A stretch of DNA of 27,607 nt from a virus. Position 1 is the stretch's first letter. Each line of letters begins with the position of its first letter. Where the stretch lies: the IMG/VR virus record IMGVR_UViG_3300007541_000153, positions 1 to 27,607 of that record; one strand, given 5' to 3'. Shown in pieces: positions 20,042 through 27,220 of the stretch. The notes beneath the pieces are model-generated. The model was not told the DNA's origin. It did not search any database and saw nothing but the letters and a program-made list of their open reading frames with translations. Position numbers and translations under genes: made by a program.

Positions 20042-20554
20042 GCGACTTCAGAGCCTTCTGCCGCAGGGCGGCGATCTCAATGTCGCGGGCAAGTCTCGCG
20101 CTCCCCGTGACCTGAAACGCTGCTTGCGCCGCCTGACGCTCGTCTCCGAGCGCGATGGCAATCCCGCGTGCAAACTCCAAGGAACGCTGCGCCTCTATCG
20201 TCGGGATGTTCGCGAAGAGTCCCATTGCAGTCTCCTGATCGAACTCCTGCGGCATCCGCCCGTAGGTCGCGAGGAACCGAGCGGATGCCCTTATCCGTTT
20301 CCCGCTGCTTGCACTCGCGTCGTCATTCGCTGCCAAGCGGCGATCAGGTGAGCGTCCGTCGCGTCCTTCGCGACATCTGGCGTGCGGCTCGACCGCCGAA
20401 TGGCGGCGGCGATCTGCGCGACCGTGGGCTGCTCCTTCAGCCCGATGTCCTCCTGAAGCGCGGTGAGCGTCTCCATGTACTGAATCACCAGACGACCCGT
20501 TGGGATCGTCACGGCGAACAGCATCGTGTCGTCGTCGTCGTTGAGTTCGATCAT
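20034..20554 (-). CDS. Tail assembly chaperone GT-type fusion made by -1 frameshift
   Basis: Ribosomes that slip back by one at GGGAAAC leave the 87-residue frame just before its stop. They continue as GKRIRASARFLATYGRMPQE and onward to the TAA at 20034, giving about 173 residues. The downstream frame has no good start or ribosome binding site of its own, but has protein-like composition (FARGIAIALGDERQAAQAAF). This G/GT arrangement between major tail protein and tape measure is the hallmark of long-tailed phages; the fusion helps load tail tube subunits on the tape measure. Confidence 0.82.
20291..20554 (-). CDS. Tail assembly chaperone G-type product (87 aa)
   Basis: This is the unshifted product of the chaperone gene. 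It starts MIELNDDDDTMLFAVTIPTG and is helical after residue 25. ATG 20554 overlaps the stop of the major tail gene (TAATG). The stop TAA at 20291 lies six bases after the slippery heptamer. Confidence 0.82.
   Translation of the reverse strand: MIELNDDDDTMLFAVTIPTGRLVIQYMETLTALQEDIGLKEQPTVAQIAAAIRRSSRTPDVAKDATDAHLIAAWQRMTTRVQAAGNG
20297..20303 (-). promoter_or_regulatory. Programmed -1 frameshift slippery heptamer GGGAAAC
   Basis: In the 0 frame the codons are gcG GGA AAC GGA TAA, so the X XXY YYZ phase is exactly right. The -1 frame continues as GGG AAA CGG ATA without a stop for about 85 codons. Confidence 0.85.
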
Positions 20555-21048
20555 TATTCTGCCGCCGCCGTGTAGGTGTAGAGATTAGTTCCCGCAGTCG
20601 TAATCGCGTTGAGCGCGAGCGTAAGGACTCGCTCGCGGTTGCCCCATTGCGAATCTCCCACGCCGTCAGGCTGTAGGTAGCAGGTTCCGAACACATAAGT
20701 GCTGCCGTCATCGCCTTCAATCGTCAGCGCGAATGTCGCGTTGTTTGAGACGAGCCTGCGTCCGACAGGGTTGTTCGCTGCGGATGTCCCGCGCTGACTC
20801 AACAAAATCGTGTTCAGCACATCCTCGTCCCACTTGACGAGCGCGAGCGAGATCCGCGCCATCGTTCCCGTGAGAACGATCTCCTCGGGAATCTGACCCG
20901 AGAGAACGGTGCGGACATCGTGTTGCGTGTCCTGAAACTGGATGCTCGGGAGGTTGTCGTTGTCGCTGTAGCCGAGGACCGCCACGGATCCTCCTGTCAC
21001 CTCGACCGAGATCGTCGTTGGGCCTGCTACCTGAATCGTCGTTGCCAT
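20554..21048 (-). CDS. Major tail protein (164 aa)
   Basis: A beta-rich, neutral protein starting MATTIQVAGPTTISVEVTGG, with FQDTQHDVRTVLSGQIPEEI and GDDGSTYVFGTCYLQPDGVG. It ends in NAITTAGTNLYTYTAAAE. Size, composition and place between the tail completion gene and the frameshifted chaperones identify it as the tail tube subunit. ATG 21048 overlaps the upstream stop (TGATG), with a GGAGCAGGTG ribosome binding site in the end of the previous gene. Confidence 0.78.
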   Translation of the reverse strand: MATTIQVAGPTTISVEVTGGSVAVLGYSDNDNLPSIQFQDTQHDVRTVLSGQIPEEIVLTGTMARISLALVKWDEDVLNTILLSQRGTSAANNPVGRRLVSNNATFALTIEGDDGSTYVFGTCYLQPDGVGDSQWGNRERVLTLALNAITTAGTNLYTYTAAAE

Positions 21049-21785
21049 CACCTGCTCCTGCGTAGGAGAACCTGACGAAGCCCTAGATAAACGCTTCGCC
21101 CGAAGTCGATCATATCCTCTCGCGTCGGGAGGATGAACGGTCTTGCGGGAACCGTAACGCCCTTCCACGCCATGAGGTAGTCCTTGCCCTTGAGAAGACC
21201 CTCGGCGTTCGGGTTCTGCCCCGTGCCGTGGTCCCGCGCTCCCTTGCGGGAGAGCGGGATGTAGTTCGGTCCTCGCGTCGTGAATCCGCGATCCTGATAC
21301 GCGCCGTACTTGTTGCCGCGCATTCGGATCTTCAATCGCGAGTTGCCAAACCCCGAGCAAGTCGCGCCGAGGCTGCGGGCGAGACTGCCCGTGTCTCGGA
21401 GCGGCTGACCGCCGTTGCGATAGGACGAAGCCGCGATCCGATACTCGGTCACGCGCTTCGTTGCCATGACTTTGCGTGTCTCTACCGAACCGCCCTTGGG
21501 CTTGCGGAGACTCCATTCACCCGTGGGCGATCGGTACTGCGTTACCAATGCCTCTACGACCCGCTGCCGCTTGCCGAGGACGACCGCGCCCTTCGGCTTG
21601 CGCTGCGTCCAGAAGTCGCTTGACAGGCTTTTCAGGGGCTTGTGCTTCTCGGGGTTCCCGCCGCTTCCGCGCCCGATGTTCTGGCGGATGTGGTCGGACA
21701 TCCACTCGGTCGCGATCTGCGCGATGCCGAGGCGAACCGCGTCGGATCGTAGAGCCTCGCGGACCTGTTGCGACCAAGGCTTCAT
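21048..21785 (-). CDS. gpG/virion morphogenesis (tail completion) protein
   Basis: The 245-residue, strongly basic protein has the familiar opening of a long helix (RLGIAQIATEWMSDHIRQNI). It continues with PLKSLSSDFWTQRKPKG, QPLRDTGSLARSL (the L-x-DTGxLxxS signature), NKYGAYQDRGF and finally ARPFILPTREDM. These are the motifs of the Mu gpG/P2 S tail completion family (PF05069), which joins head and tail. It is longer than usual because of inserts around residues 60-110. ATGA overlap with the adaptor gene. Confidence 0.85.
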   Translation of the reverse strand: MKPWSQQVREALRSDAVRLGIAQIATEWMSDHIRQNIGRGSGGNPEKHKPLKSLSSDFWTQRKPKGAVVLGKRQRVVEALVTQYRSPTGEWSLRKPKGGSVETRKVMATKRVTEYRIAASSYRNGGQPLRDTGSLARSLGATCSGFGNSRLKIRMRGNKYGAYQDRGFTTRGPNYIPLSRKGARDHGTGQNPNAEGLLKGKDYLMAWKGVTVPARPFILPTREDMIDFGRSVYLGLRQVLLRRSR

Positions 21786-22273
21786 GCGGGGTAGGTGTTG
21801 GGAAGCCTAGGCGGGAAGAACGGGCTGTTGCTCGCCTCGTTGTAGTAGTAGAGGTTCTGCACGGGGACGGCGACGACGCTCGGAGTTCCCGCCGTCGCGT
21901 TGCGCTCGACATCGCCGAACAGCATCTTCCCGTCGCGCAGGGCTTCAAGGTACGAATACGCCTGCTTGACGCGCTGTTCGATCGCGGGGGTGATCTTCGT
22001 GCCGCGCCTCTGGAACAGGAACTCGGCGGCGAGATCGACCACGATCGCGATCAGGAGCGGATCGTCCGCCGCCGCAAGAGCGGTGAGGTCTGCGTCGGTG
22101 TAGATGTTGCCGACGCGGCAGTAGGCGCGGACCATGCCGCTCCCTCGCTCTAGAGCCGCCGTCGTGATGTCGTTCGGCAGGGCTTCAGCGATTCCCGTAT
22201 CGCTGCACAACTGCTCAATGATGTTCTCGTCAAGCGAGTGGATGATGTCGTTGTAGTCCGCGTAGACCGCCAT
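21782..22273 (-). CDS. Head-tail adaptor, Mu gp36-like (DUF1320 type)
   Basis: It opens MAVYADYNDIIHSLDENIIE, then DITTAALERGSGMVRAYCRV, a Leu/Ala helix (LIAIVVDLAAEFLFQRRG) and QAYSYLEALRDGKMLFGD. This follows the DUF1320 pattern (Y-x-x-x-D, Al-x-x-As-x-x-x-x-Y, A-x-DIA-x-Y-L, Y-x-AL-x-L-x-x-G-K). ATG 22273 has the better spacing to AGGAG than the GTG at 22276. Gene order after the capsid supports the role. Confidence 0.78.
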   Translation of the reverse strand: MAVYADYNDIIHSLDENIIEQLCSDTGIAEALPNDITTAALERGSGMVRAYCRVGNIYTDADLTALAAADDPLLIAIVVDLAAEFLFQRRGTKITPAIEQRVKQAYSYLEALRDGKMLFGDVERNATAGTPSVVAVPVQNLYYYNEASNSPFFPPRLPNTYPA

Positions 22274-22291
22274 CACGCACTCCTATGAATC

Positions 22292-22319
22292 GGGGGAGAG
22301 GGGTTGCCCCCTCCCCCCC
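22292..22319 (-). other. Very GC-rich hairpin after the capsid gene
   Basis: On the minus strand a G-run and a C-run pair around CAA, with a few mismatches, about 25 bases after the major capsid stop. No T tract follows, so it is more likely a 3' stability or partial attenuation element than a full terminator. Confidence 0.5.
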
Positions 22320-22342
22320 GTGGGGTTGAGAGAGTCGCCAGA

Positions 22343-23398
22343 TCAGGCGGTCACATCAAGGACGGCGAAGCCCGAGACGGGCGCGACGACCGCCGCGACC
22401 GAGTTGTCGATCACGCGACCTTCGATGCGGCGGTTGAGCGGATCGTTGAACTGCTCGACCGTCATGTCCTCGTAGGCGAAGATCTGGAGAGTGCTGAACG
22501 AGTTCGCGCCCTCCACGCCGACCAGACCCGCAGGACGCGACACGAAGTACGCGCCGTTTCCGAGGACATACGACGACGAGACGGTCGCGCCCTGCTTGCT
22601 CGTCACGACGACCGAGTCGTCAACGACGACATCGCCGAGGCCGAAGAGGGTCGAGGGGATGCCCCATCGCGAGAAGGTGTCGGTCCCCTGAAGGCACGAC
22701 ACGCTCTGCGCCATGTACTTGACATACTCCTTGACCTCGGGAGCCTGCGAGATGTAGTTCGCGACGGTCGGCGAGATCACCATGATCAGTTGCGAGGGGG
22801 AAACCGCGCCCGCCGTCGTCTTGCCGACGATCTGGAGAACCTGCTGAATCGTCTGCTGAATGTAGCCGTCGCCAGCGGCAGAGCCGACCCACGCGCCCGT
22901 GCCGACATACGCGCTGCCCACAGGGCCGTTCGACCCCGCCGCAGTCGTGTAGTTCGTCACGCCCCAGTTCGCCGTGGTCGCGAGCGCGGTCGCCGCCGCC
23001 GAGGTGCGGCGAGTCATCGCCAACTGTGCGCGGCTGCGAGCGTGCTGCGCGACGGTGTCCCACGCCGCCTGATTCGCAGTCTCCTGCGGGATGTAGAACG
23101 GGAACGCGAACCGCTCGGTCGTGTAGGACACGAACTCAAAGTTGTTCTGCTTCCCTGCGGGGCGATCGGTGCCGAGTCCCCATGCGTACTCGTTCGCGGA
23201 GGTGACGCGAGCGTTGTCCGCGACATCCTGACGCAAATAGTAACCCTGCATCTTGGTGACGGGGACGAGAGTCGCGTAGCGAGAGAGCGCGAACGAGTTG
23301 ACGCTGCGGGTGAACTCCACCTGAAGCGCACCCGTCGCGATGTCGTTGGTCGTGGGGATGTAGGTCGAAAGACCCCCGCCGACAGTAGTGAATGCCAT
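22343..23398 (-). CDS. Major capsid protein (351 aa)
   Basis: The shell protein lies directly after the decoration protein and scaffold/protease. It has the low-charge, Ala/Thr/Val-rich style of HK97-fold capsids, with LVPVTKMQGYYLRQD near the N-terminus and a helix DTVAQHARSRAQLAMTRRTS like the spine helix. SQLIMVISPTVANYISQAPE and GLGDVVVDDSVVVTS match typical P- and A-domain pieces. Residues 5-16 (TVGGGLSTYIPT) are almost repeated in the scaffold/protease protein. The strong AAGGAAGG-type ribosome binding site upstream of ATG 23398 fits high expression. Confidence 0.85.
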   Translation of the reverse strand: MAFTTVGGGLSTYIPTTNDIATGALQVEFTRSVNSFALSRYATLVPVTKMQGYYLRQDVADNARVTSANEYAWGLGTDRPAGKQNNFEFVSYTTERFAFPFYIPQETANQAAWDTVAQHARSRAQLAMTRRTSAAATALATTANWGVTNYTTAAGSNGPVGSAYVGTGAWVGSAAGDGYIQQTIQQVLQIVGKTTAGAVSPSQLIMVISPTVANYISQAPEVKEYVKYMAQSVSCLQGTDTFSRWGIPSTLFGLGDVVVDDSVVVTSKQGATVSSSYVLGNGAYFVSRPAGLVGVEGANSFSTLQIFAYEDMTVEQFNDPLNRRIEGRVIDNSVAAVVAPVSGFAVLDVTA

Positions 23399-23424
23399 GT
23401 GCGTTTCCTTCCTTCAGTCAGGGG

Positions 23425-23823
23425 TCAAGCGAAGACGGGGCCGCGATAGCCGAACCGCCAAGCGCGGATGATGTTTCCAGAGGCTCCCGCCTCAAGAGCG
23501 ATGTACGCAGAGACGGCGGTCGCGCCGCCTGCGGTGACGGCTGCGCCGTTTGCGTCGCTCTCAAGGTAGTCGCCCGCCGCGATCGTGCCGCCCGCCTTGA
23601 CCTGAACGGTGTTCGACGGCTGAAGCGAGATGCGAGTCCCATCGACGGCGTTGTAAGTCGCGCCGAACTGGTAGACCGATCCATCGGTCACGCCGACTGG
23701 ATAGTCGGTCTGGTCAGCGCAGGCCGCACCCGAGAACGGCTCGGTCGAGACGATCTTGACGAACGAGAACGGGTTGATGTTGCCCGTAGCGGTGAGCGGA
23801 GGGGTGAATCCCATGTCAGACAT
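23425..23823 (-). CDS. Capsid decoration protein (132 aa)
   Basis: A small Gly/Ala/Thr-rich beta protein with PFSFVKIVSTEPFSGAACAD, then VGVTDGSVYQFGATYNAVDG, then VQVKAGGTIAAGDYLESDAN and a C-terminal IIRAWRFGYRG. This is the pattern of DUF2190-like head decoration proteins (AGG-x-x-x-GD-L-x-x-D-x-x-G). It sits between scaffold and major capsid genes, the usual place. ATG 23823 follows GAAGGGA; ATG 23814 is an alternative start. Confidence 0.78.
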   Translation of the reverse strand: MSDMGFTPPLTATGNINPFSFVKIVSTEPFSGAACADQTDYPVGVTDGSVYQFGATYNAVDGTRISLQPSNTVQVKAGGTIAAGDYLESDANGAAVTAGGATAVSAYIALEAGASGNIIRAWRFGYRGPVFA

Positions 23824-23841
23824 TGCGTGGTTCCCTTCTGT

Positions 23842-24513
23842 TTAGCGACGCTTGCTGTTGCGAGCGGCGATTGCCTTTGCGAACTCCTCGGGCTTGCCCG
23901 CGTACTCGCGGACCATCGCCGAGATTTCTTCCTTGGAGAGATCGCCGCGAGGAGTCGCGGCACGGCTCATGTCGATGCGAACGCCCATCGGGTCGCGGGC
24001 GAAGAGTTCGCGCCACGAATCGATCAGATCCTCGGGGTTGCGCGACGACGCGAGTTCCGCGATGAGGCGCGGACGATGCGCGGCGGGGATGCGGTATCCG
24101 TCCGCCTCCATCGCGTCGATCTCCCGCGAGAACTTCTCGGCGGCGAGTTCCGCCTTGATCTCGGCGAGTTCACGCGCCATGCGGGCGTTCTCGCGACGCA
24201 TCGCGAATGTGTCGGCGTTCCCACGACGCGAGTAGCGCATCATCGGAACCTCCTCCTCCTCCTCCTCCTCCTCGCCGTGGGAGTCGATGTCGATGTGAAT
24301 GCCATCGCCCTCGCCCTCCTCCTCGGCGAACTGCGAGACAAGGAAGTCGTCGGCTTCCATCTCCTCCTTCTCGTCGTCGTTCTCCTCGCGCTCGGCGAGA
24401 AGTTCGTCGTCCATCATCTCGTCGTCGTCGGCGAAACGCTTCTTGAACTCCTCGCGCATCTCATCCATCTCTGCCTTCATCTTCGACATTTCCTCGCGGA
24501 GATCGTCGTTCAT
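23842..24513 (-). CDS. Possible internal-start scaffold product (223 aa)
   Basis: Within the protease-scaffold gene, ATG 24513 (MNDDLREEMSKMKAEMDEM) has AGAAGGG at a good distance. It lies exactly at the start of the coiled-coil scaffold part. In lambda C/Nu3 and in Mu-type phages the scaffold is made separately from such an internal start in the same frame. Proposed by analogy and the ribosome binding site. Confidence 0.5.
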   Translation of the reverse strand: MNDDLREEMSKMKAEMDEMREEFKKRFADDDEMMDDELLAEREENDDEKEEMEADDFLVSQFAEEEGEGDGIHIDIDSHGEEEEEEEEVPMMRYSRRGNADTFAMRRENARMARELAEIKAELAAEKFSREIDAMEADGYRIPAAHRPRLIAELASSRNPEDLIDSWRELFARDPMGVRIDMSRAATPRGDLSKEEISAMVREYAGKPEEFAKAIAARNSKRR

Positions 24514-25074
24514 GGGCTTGCCCTTCTGTGCTGTGGGAACGAAAGTCGAAAGACCGCCCCCGACCGTTCCCATGTCGAAGCGGAGGTTCCGTGCGAATGA
24601 AACGAGTTCACCCTTGCGGGTGAAGTTCGTGTCGGGTAGCGGTCTGCGCGGAGTCTCGCGACCGAGGAGCGCGACCTCCGACAGATGGTTGTGTTCCTGC
24701 CAGATCTCCGCGCTTCGGCGGGGGAACGCATTGCTCGCGAGAAGCCGCTCCCACGCGCTTCGCTCGACCTCGCAGTCTCCGACGATGTAACCCACGCCTT
24801 CGCGATCCTGATACGCGATCTTCGTGAACCGCCCGACGCTTGACTTCGGCTCGTTCCCGTCCTTCTCATGCATGACGACAAGACGCGGGAACGAACCCTT
24901 CTCCATGTATCGGTTGGTCGATGCGACGATCTTCTGCACTCGCTCGTTGTCGAAATCGCGCAGTTCCGAGTCGCTGTCGCCGTCGATAGACGGGTCGTAG
25001 GCGCAGAACACCTCAAGGTCGTGAATCACGACCTTGTCTCCGTTATCGGTGATGCGGTGCGATGGGTTCGTCAT
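23842..25074 (-). CDS. Prohead protease-scaffold protein (410 aa)
   Basis: Residues 1-165 look like a phage prohead protease-type domain (VVIHDLEVFCAYDPSIDGDS, PRLVVMHEKDGNEPKSSVGR, YIVGDCEVERSAWERL, PRRSAEIW, LSEVALLGRETP). The typical catalytic H-x-x-x-x-x-S set can be placed at H74 and S83, with the RRSAEIW strand. It is followed by TVGGGLSTFVPT (170-181), a nearly exact copy of the capsid N-terminal segment. Then comes a long acidic coiled coil (residues 188-330, including a run of eight Glu) typical of scaffolds, and a basic C-terminus (AKAIAARNSKRR) that would bind the shell. The protease role is inferred from layout. Confidence 0.75.
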   Translation of the reverse strand: MTNPSHRITDNGDKVVIHDLEVFCAYDPSIDGDSDSELRDFDNERVQKIVASTNRYMEKGSFPRLVVMHEKDGNEPKSSVGRFTKIAYQDREGVGYIVGDCEVERSAWERLLASNAFPRRSAEIWQEHNHLSEVALLGRETPRRPLPDTNFTRKGELVSFARNLRFDMGTVGGGLSTFVPTAQKGKPMNDDLREEMSKMKAEMDEMREEFKKRFADDDEMMDDELLAEREENDDEKEEMEADDFLVSQFAEEEGEGDGIHIDIDSHGEEEEEEEEVPMMRYSRRGNADTFAMRRENARMARELAEIKAELAAEKFSREIDAMEADGYRIPAAHRPRLIAELASSRNPEDLIDSWRELFARDPMGVRIDMSRAATPRGDLSKEEISAMVREYAGKPEEFAKAIAARNSKRR

Positions 25075-25082
25075 GGTTGTCG

Positions 25083-25559
25083 TCAGGGTGCGGGAGGGCG
25101 CGGCGCACCGCCCCCATCGGATGTGTACGAATAGAACCGAGCCGCCCCGAACGCCGTCACTCCCGCGAGCAGATAGACCGTTCCAGTTCCAGTCTCATTT
25201 GGCGGGAAGATGCTAAACCGCAAGACATCGTTTGGATATACGGTGAAGGGGTTCCCGATCGTATAGGTAGCGGGGATGCCGTTTCGGTTGATGGTGAGGG
25301 TGGGGCTGCTCGTTCCCGCGATCACAACGATTGTGTCTACAGGGTTGACGAGCCAATCGTAGTTTTCCCACGCGGCGAGCGACTCGTCCTGCGTCGCTTC
25401 ATCCCATGAGAAGTAGTTGGTCGCACGGACGGTTGAGTTCGCCGCCGATCCGCCGTACCAATCCGCAGGGAACTGGTTTGTCTTGTATCCCGCGATGCGA
25501 TACGCGCCCGCTAGGCGAGTCGCGCATCGGTTGTATCGCGGGAATCGGATCAGCGTCAT
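25083..25559 (-). CDS. Hypothetical head-region virion protein (158 aa)
   Basis: Not recognised. MTLIRFPRYNRCATRLAGAY, followed by YFSWDEATQDESLAAWENYD and a beta-rich C-terminal half (TLTINRNGIPATYTIGNPFT, FYSYTSDGG) with a Pro-rich end. The composition is that of a virion protein. ATGA overlap with the upstream gene, and transcribed with head genes. Confidence 0.68.
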   Translation of the reverse strand: MTLIRFPRYNRCATRLAGAYRIAGYKTNQFPADWYGGSAANSTVRATNYFSWDEATQDESLAAWENYDWLVNPVDTIVVIAGTSSPTLTINRNGIPATYTIGNPFTVYPNDVLRFSIFPPNETGTGTVYLLAGVTAFGAARFYSYTSDGGGAPRPPAP

Positions 25560-26104
25560 GTCGTGTGCCAGAGAACGCCCATCGTTGGGCTTCCCGATCC
25601 TGTGAACTGCGCGGTGACGAGACGCGAGCCGATAGGGTCGATGACCGCGCTCGCGGCGAGAGCGTTAGTCGATGCAAGTACGGCGGGATTGAAGGTGCTG
25701 TAAGACGGAGAGATAGCGGTCGGCGTGATGCCGTTGAAGAGATTCCGCGACTGCCCGCTCTGTGGAGCGAATGACGGGATCGGCGATCCAGATCGGAATG
25801 CCAGCGTCGCATGGAACAGCGTCGTCGGCATCCAGTAGACCGTGCCGCTCAAGTTCGTGAACGACTTCCATCCCGTGAGCCGCATCGCAATGCCCGTTCC
25901 GCTCGCCGCGCTGCTGAACGGAGTAACGAACAGCAGCGAGGGGTCCGAGACAAGACCGCCCGTCGCGCTGCTCGTTGCGTCGTATAGCAGTCCCGCCGTA
26001 GGCTTGGTCGTGGTCGGAACGAGATCCGAGAAGGCAGCAGAGACTCCCGAGATCTGGACGATCTCAAGGGGGCGGTCGAGTGTCGCGATTCGTGCGTCGG
26101 CCAT
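25556..26104 (-). CDS. Hypothetical head-region virion protein (182 aa)
   Basis: A low-charge, Ser/Thr/Ala/Gly-rich protein (ATSSATGGLVSDPSLLFVTP, GSGSPTMGVLWHTT). Beta-structured by appearance, no membrane segment and no family recognised. It lies between the gpF-like and scaffold genes, where head accessory or fibre-like proteins sometimes sit. Confidence 0.68.
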   Translation of the reverse strand: MADARIATLDRPLEIVQISGVSAAFSDLVPTTTKPTAGLLYDATSSATGGLVSDPSLLFVTPFSSAASGTGIAMRLTGWKSFTNLSGTVYWMPTTLFHATLAFRSGSPIPSFAPQSGQSRNLFNGITPTAISPSYSTFNPAVLASTNALAASAVIDPIGSRLVTAQFTGSGSPTMGVLWHTT

Positions 26105-26116
26105 GCGGGAATCCTA

Positions 26117-27217
26117 TCAACCGCTTATGAACCCCGTGTCGGGTACAAGCCCTTTGTCAATCAGATTTTGCCGCGCTCCGTTGTGCCGTTTGATCGCGTC
26201 GTAGTCGATGTTGCCATCCTCGTCTGCGAAGCCTGCGCGGATCGCCTTCGCGATGGAGATCGGCGACCACGCACATCGGCAGTTGAACCCGAGCGGGGTC
26301 GCGATTCCCATGCTGTCGATCTGCGCGACCGTGGCGACATAGCCGTCCATCAGGCGATGCGTCTCTCGCGTGCGCTTGTCCCGCGTCGCGTCGAACCGCA
26401 TGAGCGGAACGAACGCCTGCACGGTTTCGTCTCGCACGATGTCGAGCCGCCCCTGCGTCTGTGCGCGGTTGACATTGGTTCGGTACACCGTCTCAAGGCG
26501 AGCCGAGGTGAGGTCGGTCCCTGTCTGAAGCGTCGCCTGCTCCACGAAGTCGCCGACTCCGAGCGTCTCTAGACGCTTGCCCGCGACGGACACGGTGACA
26601 TCCTGTCGGATGACTTTCGCGAGCAGTTTGCGGGTCTGCTCGACCTGCTGCTGCGTCATGCCCGTCGCAAAGAATGTCCCCTGCACCGCCGCCTGCACGG
26701 CGGGGGTCCGCCGCACCTGCACCTCCTCGGGCAGTTCGGCGACCTCGGGCGCGGGGGCCGATCGGATCAGGGCTGCGAGATCGGGGCTGCGCTCGGCGAT
26801 CTTCGCGAGCGCATTCGCCTGCTCGTCGGTTGCCATCTCCCGCGCCGCCTGCTGCGCGTGCGCGATGAGGGCTTCCCATTTCTCTCGGGTGAGAGGCATC
26901 AGTCTGATATATCGCTTGACGACCTCGCGAGACGGCCCGCCGCGAAACACGGCGACCACATCATCCAGAGGAGTCTCGCGAGCGAACGCCGCCACGGGGG
27001 GATCCTGCACGGCTGCGAGGTCCACGCCTGCCTGCCGCAGCGTCGCGACCGCGCCGCTCGCCCACGACGACAGCAGCAGAGCCGCCGTAAGGCTCTCCCA
27101 CGCCCTCCAGTACGAATCGGGGTCGTCGCCCTCTACCTGCGCCGCGACGGCTCTGCGGTACGCCTCCGCGCCTTCGCGGGCGACCTTGGCGATGAGCGCA
27201 TCGGAACTCGCTGCCAT
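26117..27217 (-). CDS. Head morphogenesis protein, Mu gpF-like
   Basis: The 366-residue protein has a helical N-terminal half. The conserved C-terminal domain of phage head morphogenesis proteins follows: SARLETVYRTNVNRAQTQGR (about residues 240-260), MRFDATRDKRTRETHRLMDG and GIATPLGFNCRCAWSPISIA. The N-R-x-x-x-x-x-GR, DxxTRxxH and F-N-CRC motifs are the family signature (SPP1 gp7 / Mu gpF). The protein is a minor head component associated with the portal. It follows the portal gene by three bases. Confidence 0.9.
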   Translation of the reverse strand: MAASSDALIAKVAREGAEAYRRAVAAQVEGDDPDSYWRAWESLTAALLLSSWASGAVATLRQAGVDLAAVQDPPVAAFARETPLDDVVAVFRGGPSREVVKRYIRLMPLTREKWEALIAHAQQAAREMATDEQANALAKIAERSPDLAALIRSAPAPEVAELPEEVQVRRTPAVQAAVQGTFFATGMTQQQVEQTRKLLAKVIRQDVTVSVAGKRLETLGVGDFVEQATLQTGTDLTSARLETVYRTNVNRAQTQGRLDIVRDETVQAFVPLMRFDATRDKRTRETHRLMDGYVATVAQIDSMGIATPLGFNCRCAWSPISIAKAIRAGFADEDGNIDYDAIKRHNGARQNLIDKGLVPDTGFISG

Positions 27218-27220
27218 GCG

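Noticed and set aside
22304-23449. Plus-strand frame opposite the capsid gene
   Set aside because: The minus-strand frame is the capsid; the plus frame is Arg/Asp/Val shadow in a GC3-rich gene.
24249-24272. Triplet repeat resembling a microsatellite
   Set aside because: It encodes a run of eight Glu inside the acidic scaffold coiled coil and is explained by that protein, apart from possible length variation.
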